DNA from: Erythroxylum novogranatense
Lineage: Eukaryota > Streptophyta > Magnoliopsida > Malpighiales > Erythroxylaceae
Reading direction: 5' to 3'
Assembly (NCBI GenBank): GCA_029891385.1
Contig: CM057228.1
Span: 23,618,809 to 23,682,808, forward strand
DNA length: 64,000 nucleotides
In this document: one piece after another, positions 55,419 through 64,000 of the stretch
How the letters are laid out: every line of letters starts with the position of its first letter
Numbering within the stretch: the stretch's first letter is position 1
Made by a program: the position numbers and the translations under genes
The notes under the pieces: model-generated
What the model was told of the DNA's origin: nothing
What the model saw: only the letters and a program-made list of their open reading frames with translations
Database searches by the model: none

Positions 55419-57195
55419 AACCTTTGTACTCCTGAACAAAGCTTATAAGAGTCAAAAAGGTACAAGAGTAAAAGAAAATTCTGCCCATGTTCAAACAATA
55501 ACCAAAATTGACTCAATCCACTTTATCAGATGTCGAACGCAACAAATTGAAAGAGTGCTAATAAAACAAACATTGAAAGAATTTAAGCACAAGAGATTGA
55601 ACAACAGAGAATCACTCAGGATATGGTGTTTACGCCAACTCACTTGTATAGTAGGGATATTTTCTCTCAATCTACTTAATACATCTCCTACCATAAGCTT
55701 GTATCAATTTTATTTCTCCACTACAAGGACTATCAATTTGAAGATCAAGAGGTCTTTAAGGGTTGTAATGAGCGGAAGGCTAAATGAATGGATGATGTGA
55801 AAGAAAGAAAAAATATGAGCATGCGCATAAAGTGAGGAATCGATGTCAACAGCAAAACTAAAACACTACACTAAAATAAATTGAATACACACACTTTTTT
55901 TTTTTTAATTTGTGGCTATCTCATTTTGAGATGCTAATCCCTTTTTGGGATACAACACATTATTATCCCTTTTTGGGATACACAAGACTAACACTTTTCC
56001 ATTTTCCAATACCCTTTTTTTTTTCTTTAACCAAACACAGACTACCGACATCATCTAAGAATGTATGCAAATGCTCATAGCAAAAGGCTCAAGGGGCTAG
56101 CAAGAGGAAAAAGTGTTTAAGGGTTGGTGTTTGGGGAAAGAGCTGAAAGAAAGAACGCTCTATCATATCCACAAAAATCTAGTCCATCAAGCTTTGAGTA
56201 AAATTGACACAAGTTCTAGAGAAGAATGGACTAAGCGGATGCACACACAAAATATAGAAGAAAAATTTGGCTCGAATATCCTTCCAACAAGGTTTTGTCT
56301 CAATGATCAATCTCAAGTCTTAAAACTTAAAATGCTACCTTGTTAGCATGCTCCCATTTACTTAGTTTTGAAAACTTCAAAAGTTAAAATTTTGTCGATC
56401 AATTATCGTTCGAAGAATGGAGAGCATTTTACAAAACTCAAGTATCAAGTTGAAACTTATAAATGCTTTGCATGCAAGGCACAAAAGAACAAGTGCAGAA
56501 ATTGTTTGATTTGGGGACCAAATTTATCGATTAAAGAGTGGCCACAAAATTATGCATAATGTTCTAAAGGTGTATAATGCAAAATATAAAGGAATGGCTC
56601 CCCACACTTAAACATGGCATTGTCCACAATGGCTAAAATAGTAGGGCATAGAGGAGACCATAAAAGCAGATAAAAGTAAATGTGGATATATCCTTAAACT
56701 CAAAAAGTGTGGACGAAATGAAGAATCCGAAGAACAAAAGACATCAAGAAAGCAGAGAATTCAGCAAAACAAAACAACATGTTAATCTAAACAGGAGGAT
56801 CATCCTCGACAGGCGGTTCGGGAGGGACAATGCACGAGGAGCACGAAAAAGGAGGTGAGGTGGAACTAGATTAAAAGGGTTAGGAGCAGCCGTGACCGGA
56901 GGCGGCAGGTAACGAAAGATGAGGGTAATCATGTTTCAGTATGGAGCGGAAAGTCTCACGGTCAGCCTCCAGTTGAGTCTCAAGGCGACGGATTTCCGCT
57001 CAAGCGTGGTCACCTCGGAGGAGCTGGGCAATCGCAGGAGGAGGAGATTCACGAGGCGAAACCGCAGAGGGGCAAGAGGGGAGGTTTCTCTTGCTGCTAG
57101 CATTGTGAGTGTGAGACATGGTCTGCAATTACAATTACGAAACAAAATTTAACGAGCAAAATCACATTGAATCACCCGAATTAGGTCCGAGCATT

Positions 57196-57292
57196 TGTTG
57201 CGACGAACAAGAGCGTCATTGCGGCGAATTATGAACTTCGTCATGACGAACAAGAAGGATCGCTGCGGCGAATTATGAACTTCGTCGCGACG
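57196..57292. repeat. CGYYRYRRCG palindrome array, Athila 2 spacer
   Basis: Five units at 57196 (TGTTGCGACG), 57217 (CATTGCGGCG), 57239 (CGTCATGACG), 57261 (CGCTGCGGCG) and 57283 (CGTCGCGACG). Spacings of 21, 22, 22 and 22 bp make it the most regular array. AATTATGAACTT recurs between units. Confidence 0.85.
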
Positions 57293-57621
57293 AGCGGTGG
57301 TTCTGTATCCACATGGAGCGAACAACGCTTCTCGATACCCTAACTAAACATTACCAATGAAAATGAAAGTGAACAAAGAGAGAAATAAAGAAAAGAGGCT
57401 ACGAGAGTCGATTAGGGAGGAGACTTTGAAGGAGATGTCTACGGAGGAAGGAGACAACCGATAGAGGCGTGAAGAAACAAGAGGCGGCGAGAGAAAGAGA
57501 AAGAGGAGAAGGAGAAGAAATAAGGTTGTAGGAAAAGCGAAGGCGCGAGAGAAAAAAAGACCAAAAAGGGCCTCGGACAAAAGAGATGTCCAACGGTCTA
57601 GAGGGTAAAGATGTCCGTCTT

Positions 57622-57706
57622 CGCCATGACGAAGCGATAGCAAGCACAAGCGAACAAAGCGAAAACCCTATATTAGCCGCGCGAAACAAATGAGTTCGCT
57701 GCGGCG
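57622..57706. repeat. Further CGYYRYRRCG units, Athila 2 spacer
   Basis: CGCCATGACG (57622), a decayed AGCCGCGCGA (57675) and CGCTGCGGCG (57697), the first and last inside TTC...GAA flanks. Confidence 0.65.
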
Positions 57707-57950
57707 AAAGTGCCCAAAATATCCCACATTTTAACCAATAACTTCAATTTAATCATTCCTTAACAAACTAGAAAGATCCTAGAGTGACAAAAGGGAAAAC
57801 TTGATTCAAACTATTTGTAATAGAGCAACAAATCCTACCTAACTACATCTAAGTCTATTGATTGGGTCTTTCCTCCACATTTAAACAATGAATCACAATG
57901 ATAAAATTGGCAACAAAAGCGAGACATATAACAAATAAACAAGTGAGGAA

Positions 57951-59240
57951 AGAAGTAACCCGATAATTACGGTGGTTGAGGAGTCCCATGATAGAGCTTG
58001 AGCGGATGTCCATTGACCGAAATCGATGCGCCATTTGTTCTGCAAAAGTTCTATCATACCAAAATTATGTACTTTAACTACCAAATAAGGTCCTTCCCAA
58101 CGATGATTGAATTTGCCAGTTTGAATGTGAAGCGGGCTTTATACAAGAGCACTTTGTCGCCTTCCTTAAAAGTCTTTCGGAGAAGCATCTTGTCATGTAT
58201 CGGTTTGCCTTTTCCTTGTAGAGAGAGTGCTCATATGCTTCAAGTCGCTCCTCTAATTCTTGCATTGGAGTTTCCTTTCCATTCCCGATAGGTCAAAATC
58301 CATGTTGCATTGTTTTTCGCCTAATAGGCCTTATGCTCTAGCTCCACGGGTAAATGATGTGCCTTTCCATAAATCAACCGGTATGGGACATTCCTATTTG
58401 GGATTTATAAGCGGGCGACACGCCACGATGCTTCCTCTAAACGCAGACTCAATCCTTTTAGAGGTTTGACTATCCTTTCCAAAATGTGCTTAACCTCTCT
58501 GCTTGAAACTTCTTGACCATTAGTTTGTGGGTGGTAGGCAGTAGAGACCTTATGGGTAACTCCAAATTTGGAAAGCAAGTTAGTAATAATCCGGTTGCAA
58601 AAATGGGTTCCACGATCACTCACCACTGCCTTGGGAATTCCAAACCGACAGAAAATATTGGATTTGAGGAATTTCGTGACTGCCTGCGCGTCATCTTGTC
58701 TAGTGGGAATAGCCTCGATCCATTTCGAAACATAGTCTACCCCTAAGAGAATATACACGAACCCGAACGATGGGGGAAACGGCCCCATGAAGTCGATACC
58801 CCAAACATCAAAAATTTCGCAGAACATCATTGGTTGTTGCGGCATCTCATGGCGCTTCCCTAACCCTCCGAAACGTTGACACTTGTCGCACGCTAGGCAA
58901 AAATGGAAAGAGTCCCGAAAAATTGTAGGCGGAAGAATCTCAATCCAAAACTTTTCTAATGTTCTTCTAGCATCGAAATGTCCCCACAAACCATGGAGTG
59001 GCAAGTCGATAGTATGTCATTGAATTCTTCATCGGTGACACATCGACGAATCACTTGGTCATCGCATATCTTCCAAAGGTAAGGCTCGTCCCAAATGTAA
59101 TGCCGAGCTTCACTCTTGATTTCGAGCTCCCCTCGAGTCATCAGACGGGAGTTAAATTTGTCATTAAGTAATTGACAATATGCGCATACCAAGGCTCCTT
59201 GAGAATGCATGCACACGTGACGAGTCAGGAAAAGAATCAC
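57951..59240 (-). pseudogene. Athila 2 integrase (frameshifted)
   Basis: The zinc region reads RRCVTDEEFNDILSTCHSMV then CDKCQRFGGLG. The core (58405-59004, 199 residues open) holds [27 protein letters not shown] and YHPQTNGQEVSSREVKHI, so both Asp and a candidate Glu are present, although one residue before the Glu is missing relative to the usual NGQVE. The C-terminal part (57960-58290) is split over frames (EERLEAYEHSLYKEK; VVKVHNFGMIELL). Better preserved than the Athila 1 core. Confidence 0.85.
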
Positions 59241-59870
59241 AAGTCAGATCGGAAGAGTCCACTCCTTTAGTATTTTGTGGTAGTCTACTCAGATGGTCAG
59301 CTACTTGGTTTCGGCACCACTCGATCTTTAATCTCAATATCAAACTCTTGAAGAAGCAAAGTCCAACGGATCAACTGGTTTCGATTGTGGCCTTTAAGAG
59401 GTACTTAACATTGCGTGATCGGTGAAAATGATGACATGGGAATCGAGCAAATACTGCCGGAATTTTTCTAATGCGAAGATTATTGCAAAGAGTTCTTTTT
59501 CAGTTGTGGTGTAATTGGCTTGAGCTGGATCTAAAGTTCTGGAGGCGTATGCAATAACTCGAGCTAACTTCTCCTCATGTTGTCCTAACATGGCTCCCAC
59601 AGCATAATTGGAAGCATCACACGAAAGTTCAAAAGGCAGATGCCAAACAGGGGCAACCAGAATAGGAGGGGAAATAAGTTTAACTTTAAGTGTATCAAAA
59701 GCCTTTTTACATGAAGCATCAAACTCAAATTTCTCATCTTTTTGCAAAAGTTTTGAAAGAGGAAGGGCGATTTTGCTAAAATCCTTAATAAATCGCTTCA
59801 GAAAATCCTGCATGACCTAGGAACGACGATATCTCGGACTTGGTAGGATAAGGCAGGAAGATATGACTTC
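59241..59870 (-). pseudogene. Athila 2 RNase H
   Basis: An open stretch at 59394-59813 reads FIKDFSKIALPLSKLLQKDE, FELSCDASNYAVGAMLGQ (Asp), NYTTTEKELFAIIFALEKFR (Glu) and VIIFTDHAMLSTS (Asp), after which a frameshift destroys the end. Homologous to residues 380-510 of the Athila 1 frame. Confidence 0.85.
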
Positions 59871-61033
59871 GATTTTAGCTTTGTCGACTTCAATTCCTTT
59901 CTTTGAAATCAAATGTCCGAGCACAATACCTCATTTACCATAAAATGGCATTTTCAAAGTTAAGGATCAAGTTCTTCTCGATGCATCTCTTAAGAACTTT
60001 AGTCGGGTTAAAGAGACAGAATTGAATGAATCGCCGTGAACTGTGAAATCATCCATGAAGACTTCCATACTTTCTTCCAAAAATCGCAGAAGACGACCAT
60101 CACACACCATTTGGAAGGTGCAAGGGGCATTACATAAACCAAAAGGCATCTGCGATACGCAAAGGTGCCGAAGGGACAAGTAAATGTGGTCTTATCTTGG
60201 TCCTCAGGCACAATGGGTACTTGGAAGTACCCCGAGAAACCATCTAAGAAACAGTAACGCGATTTCCCGGCTAACCTTTCTAGCATCTGGTCGATGAATG
60301 GCAAGGAAAGTGATCCTTCGAGTGGCGTCGTTTAATTTGCGATAGTCAATACAAACTCGCCATGCAATTTTACACTCTAGTAGGGATGAGTTCATCCTCT
60401 CATTTTCACCACAGTGATCCACTCTTTTCGAACCACATGAATGGGGCTGACCCATTCACTGTCAGAGATCGGATAAATAATCCCAGCACTTAACAGCTTT
60501 GTGATTTCCTTTTTTACTACATCCAGGATTAGCGGGTTTAATCTTCGTTGGGGTTGCCTTACTGTCTTGGAACCCTCATTCAACAATATCCTATGAGTGC
60601 AAAGGGCCGGGCTAATCCCAGGTATGTCTGCTAATGACCACCCTATTGCGTGCTTATGCTCTGTCAACACTTTCAAAAGTTGCTTTTCTTCAAGCTCAGA
60701 TAAAGAATTTGCAATTATGACTGGTAATTTATTATTGGGCTCTAGAAAAGCGTATTTCAATGAGTGAGGTAAGGGCTTTAGTTCTAACTCTGGGGGTTGT
60801 AAAATGGAAGGGACCAACTTAGGAAGCTCAAGGGAAAAAAGGTTTCTGCATTTTTCTGGACAATTGAAAGGATCAATCGAAGAATTCCCTTGGGTGCTGA
60901 GCGAACACAATTCAAGATTAGATGACTTATCGTGCAGATCCTTATCATAGTTTGATTGAGTAGAAAGAACGCTAAGCATGTTAACACCCAGTAGGGAATA
61001 ATCTTCATGAGGATGCTTCATAGCTTCATACAT
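59871..61033 (-). pseudogene. Athila 2 reverse transcriptase and upstream linker
   Basis: The linker (60392-61033, 213 residues open) reads MYEAMKHPHEDYSLLGVNML, PELELKPLPHSLKYAFLEP and PQRRLNPLILDVVKKEITKL. RT pieces in three frames read WRVCIDYRKLNDATR, YCFLDGFSGYFQVPIVPEDQ and VFMDDFTVHGDS (FMDD kept). At least four one-base indels relative to Athila 1 break the frame. Confidence 0.85.
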
Positions 61034-61540
61034 GTTGAAGCTAACTTGTTGATCACCAACTTTATGGTGATCTCCCTTCCTTCATACTAATCATAGTACT
61101 TGCAATCAGAAGGAAGGGTCGTCCGAGGATCAAGGAAGTGTCTGCACAACTTCGTAAGACATATCTAGAGCGAGAAATCTGCAGAAACACTAATCCTTTG
61201 ACTTGGACCAAGATATCCTCAATAATGCCCACATGATGTCGAAGGATCATCGGCCAATTGCAACACTCTTGATGTAGGCTTTATGCTCTTCACTCGAGGA
61301 CCTCATAAATGATTTCGGCATAACATTAATCGCTGCTCCCAAATCCAATAATGCTCTCCCAATTGTTACCTTTCCTATAACACAAGGAATGGTAAATGAG
61401 CACAGGTCTTGGCACTTGACCGATTTGGGGCTTAAATAAAGCCGACACATTTGAGCTCACTTGGACACGTTCGTTGGGCCTAAATTTACGCTTGTTGGTG
61501 CATGTGTCCTTCAGATACTTAGCATAGGCGGGCATTTTTA
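61034..61540 (-). pseudogene. Athila 2 protease region
   Basis: IPCVIGKVTIGRALLDLGAA then INVMPKSFM (61320-61400) is the protease active site. LILGRPFLLIASTMISM (61062-61140) is its C-terminal part after frameshifts. Confidence 0.8.
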
Positions 61541-63503
61541 ATCAAATCCAGCAGGGCACGTTGACTTCAACCTTCTCAAACAGGTCAATAATTTCCTTTT
61601 CATGTTTTAGCTCATTGACCTTCTTGCTCATCGATATGAGTTCGGAAGGGAGGTCCCTTGTTGACTTCCTTCTTGGCGGGGTCATTTTGCTCGATTTATC
61701 CTTATCGGTTCTTCTTCCTAATATGCTCGATGATTGCTCTTTATCCTCAATTGGTGATTGCTTCTTATTTCTCAACAATTCCTCTTCGCGATCACTCTCG
61801 ATCGCATGACTTGCTTCTCTCTCACTTGAGGCGCTTCTTCAACCTCAATTTCCTCGGTGCATTCTTCTTCTTCAGAATGTTGAAATGCACTTTCTTTCCT
61901 CCTCAACTCAATTGCATTTAAACTCTTGGGTTAATCACCGTGTTGGAGGAATGGTCCGCTTACTTCTAGCTTGGTTGTCACTCAAATTATTAGACAATTG
62001 AGTGACATATGAGTTCAAGTTCTCGGCCTTGGTTTCCCATTGATCCATGCGTTTCTCCAAGGCACTAAAGCGGGCAGCATTTTTAGTCGAGTCTGTTGGA
62101 TGAGGTTTGCGATGGCGTTGAATTGATTTCTTGTGGAAGTTCGTTCCTCTTTCATCAACGTCATCATACCATGCAGCAGCTTGGTTGGTGTCCTCCTTGG
62201 GTGGCGGTGGTTGTTGTAATCGTCAACGCTTGTTGATCCTGAACTGGTTTGTAGATTGTCCGGCTCCACTCCCTTGCCGAAAGCGGTTTGGTGCTCTTCC
62301 TCGTTACTCCTCCAACTAAAATTTGGGTGGGATCTCCATCCTCATTATATGTGTTGGAATACGGGTCCCATTTCGATCCTGTCTACCTTGATACATTGGA
62401 GACTTCTTCATATCCGCCAGACAAACACTTGAAATGTGCATCACTGACCCACAAGATTCGCAACTAGGTGCGACTAGTTCAGTGGAAGTTGATGGGCGAT
62501 GCACATTCAAATTCTTCAGCTCCGCCGTTATTGAGGATAACTGGGAAGTTATCCGATGTTCAAAAGAATCTACCTTCGATTCGTGCTCTCCATCCTCTTA
62601 GTTTGGTGACATGGCTCCACTTCATTCACATTCCTGGAATCGCGGACACTATACTGTTGATGATTCAGGGCCATTCTCTTAATCAGGCCCAAGCTTTCGG
62701 CGCGGTGAGGTCAATCAATGAACCTCCCGACGCCAGCATCCAACATCCCTTTCTCTTGATTCTTCACCCCATCATAAAAATATTGAACGAGTTGTTCATC
62801 AGGGATCTGATGATGGGGGCACCGAGACAACAGATCTTGAAATCTGTTCCAAAAATCATACAGGGACTCGTCATAATCTTGTTTGGCAGAATATATCTCC
62901 TTTCTCATTGACGACGTCCTAGAAGCTGGAAAATACTTTTCCAGAAAAGCTTTCCGTAAGTTGGCCCAACTGTGATAGGCATTCGCAACATGCCTTGGGA
63001 GGCTCATGTACCACTCCCGGGCCTTTCCTTCTAACGACAAATGGAAGACTTTCCACAGCACCTGGTCCAGATGTGCTCCTACAGGCTTCATACTCGATGA
63101 TCATGGTGAGGGCCTGAAGATGCATGTAGGGGTCCTCTCCCGTTAAACCGTGAAATTTGGGGAGAGAGTTAATCAATAAACCTTTGACTTCGAAATTTAC
63201 ATCGAAGTTAGGGCAGGCAGCAGTGAAAGGATCGTAGTGTACGTCCGAGGTTGTAGCTTCTCGGATGGTCCTACGTCTGATGTTCGCATTGTTGTCATCT
63301 ACGCGTTCCTAGTCACCGTTAAGACCGTGATCTCCATCTCGGGGTGGTTGACCGGGATATTCTTGTTGTTCAGCCATCTCAGATTCTAATCGATCTAGTG
63401 TTCTAAGTCTTTCTTGCTCTCTCTTGTTCTTCCTAAGTTGTCTAAGGTGTCGCTCAATTTCAGGTTGAAAATGAACTAGCCTAAGTCTACGGGGCATGCA
63501 CAA
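61541..63503 (-). pseudogene. Athila 2 gag (frameshifted)
   Basis: The N-terminus near 63503 reads MPRRLRLVHFQPEIERHLRQ; the capsid part reads INSLPKFHGLTGEDPYMHLQ and (62711-63091) LEGKAREWYMSLPRHVANAY with ANLRKAFLEKYFPASRTSSM, the Retrotrans_gag domain. A zinc knuckle CESCGSVMHISSVC (CX2CX4HX4C) lies near 62410-62465. A charged C-terminal linker (61542-61778) precedes protease. Several frameshifts and one TAG interrupt it. Confidence 0.88.
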
Positions 63504-63569
63504 GAGAAGTTCACCTAAGATAGCTCACTAAAACGACAACGGATAGCAAGGCTTCAATTCACTCAAGTT

Positions 63570-63691
63570 CGCTACGACGTGTAAGAACTCGCTTGCGTGA
63601 ACGAATAAAACTGTAATGTTCGCTGCGGCGAATATAAACTCGCTGCAGCGACGGATGAACTCGCTGTGACGAATGAGGAACTCGTCACACC
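63570..63691. repeat. CGYYRYRRCG palindrome array, Athila 2 5' leader
   Basis: Units at 63570 (CGCTACGACG), 63590 (CGCTTGCGTG, decayed), 63621 (CGCTGCGGCG), 63641 (CGCTGCAGCG), 63662 (CGCTGTGACG) and 63682 (CGTCACAC, partial). Spacings are 20, 31, 20, 21 and 20 bp. It lies between PBS and gag. Confidence 0.8.
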
Positions 63692-63922
63692 AAGAAGCAA
63701 CAAAAAGCAAGGCAAACAGGAATTAACTTAAAATTACGCACAATAAACAAGAACAATCAGAATAAACACTTAAAACAAAGCAGAATGAAATAACAAACAG
63801 GATTAACACTAAAAACACTTAAGTAGAACAGAAATTAAATGAAATTATGCAATGCAAACAAAATGCAAACAAAAATTAAAATCAAAACAAACACTGGCTA
63901 ACCTAGAGAACCAATTAATTTG

Positions 63923-63942
63923 ATTCCCCGGCAATGGCGCCA
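63923..63942 (-). other. Athila 2 primer-binding site
   Basis: The minus strand reads TGGCGCCATTGCCGGGGAAT, the Athila-type PBS (family form TGGCGCCGTTGCCGGGG) with one change. The LTR begins five bases away at 63948. Confidence 0.88.
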
Positions 63943-63947
63943 AAATT

Positions 63948-64000
63948 TGATCGGCGGTTTATCGTTTAATATTAAAATCGATCCCTGGAAACCGGTCAAA
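63948..64000 (-). repeat. Athila 2 5' LTR, first 53 bp
   Basis: TGATCGGCGGTTTATCGTTT onward, one mismatch from the 3' LTR edge at 53896; cut by the window end. Confidence 0.9.

Larger units (their letters stand above)
55419..57950 (-). other. Athila 2 post-integrase spacer
   Basis: About 2.5 kb without a credible ORF. It shares ordered blocks with the Athila 1 spacer and has repeated CCCTTTTTGGGATAC motifs (55938-55982), palindrome arrays and, at 57344-57689, a purine-rich (plus) stretch whose Leu/Ser/Phe-rich minus frames look like low-complexity artefacts. Confidence 0.65.
53896..64000 (-). mobile_element. Athila-like gypsy element 2, nested in Athila 1
   Basis: It contains a 3' LTR (53896-55404), PPT, spacer, integrase, RNase H, RT, protease, gag, PBS (63923-63942) and the first 53 bp of the 5' LTR (from 63948). 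The visible 5' LTR edge matches the 3' LTR edge at all but one of 53 bases. All coding parts carry many single-base indels. Confidence 0.92.

Noticed and set aside
57344..57689. Two Leu/Ser/Phe-rich minus frames that look membrane-like
   Set aside because: Produced by a purine-rich (plus) low-complexity tract in the Athila spacer; no homologue in Athila 1.

Overview
This 64 kb window looks like repeat-packed heterochromatin from a flowering plant, most likely a eudicot and probably pericentromeric. It is AT-rich and consists almost entirely of LTR retrotransposons of plant-specific clades: Ty3/Gypsy Tekay-like chromoviruses, Ty3/Gypsy Athila, and Ty1/Copia SIRE/Maximus-like plus two other Copia elements. 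They are inserted into one another. I found no intact host gene, rRNA, tRNA gene, CRISPR array or bacterial feature. Gene identities come from protein motifs read in the sequence; clade names rest on my knowledge of these families and were not checked by database search.

Left block (1-18112). The end of a Tekay-like element (Gy1, + strand) with a 3.85 kb 3' LTR (305-15351) is split by a complete second Tekay-like element (Gy2, - strand, 3257-14444). Gy2 has two nearly identical 3.19 kb LTRs, a tRNA-Met PBS, a PPT and a TTTAT target duplication, but its gag-pol is broken by many small indels. A LINE 3' remnant (15352-16260) follows, then a decayed hAT-like DNA transposon (16316-18041) that appears to enclose a piece of a class I small heat-shock protein gene.

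Middle block (18113-41115). SIRE-like element A (18113-29165, +) has gag, pol and a third, env-like ORF. That ORF is split by a solo Tekay-type LTR (25432-28297) flanked by TATTC. Next come a truncated Copia (about 29200-32079, +), a truncated Tekay LTR (32080-33130, -), SIRE-like element B (33131-37398, -), the 5' part of another Copia (PBS 38104, gag 39483-40020), and a Tekay LTR start (40021-41115) inserted in that gag.

Right block (41116-64000) is a chain of insertions: SIRE-like C (+) inside that Tekay LTR, Athila 1 (-) inside SIRE C pol, and Athila 2 (-) inside Athila 1 gag. The right-hand halves of all the outer elements lie beyond the window.

The most unusual signal is a set of short arrays of a self-complementary 10-mer, CGYYRYRRCG (often TT...AA flanked). 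Most units are spaced 20-26 bp apart. The arrays occur in two unrelated gypsy clades: the solo Tekay LTR and both Athila elements (U3, post-integrase spacer and 5' leader). Other notable signals are a conserved double hairpin and probable LTR intron in the Tekay LTRs, 180-200 bp tandem units inside two Tekay-type LTR families, a variable minisatellite in the SIRE promoter region, and a gag/pol +1 frame overlap shared by three SIRE copies.
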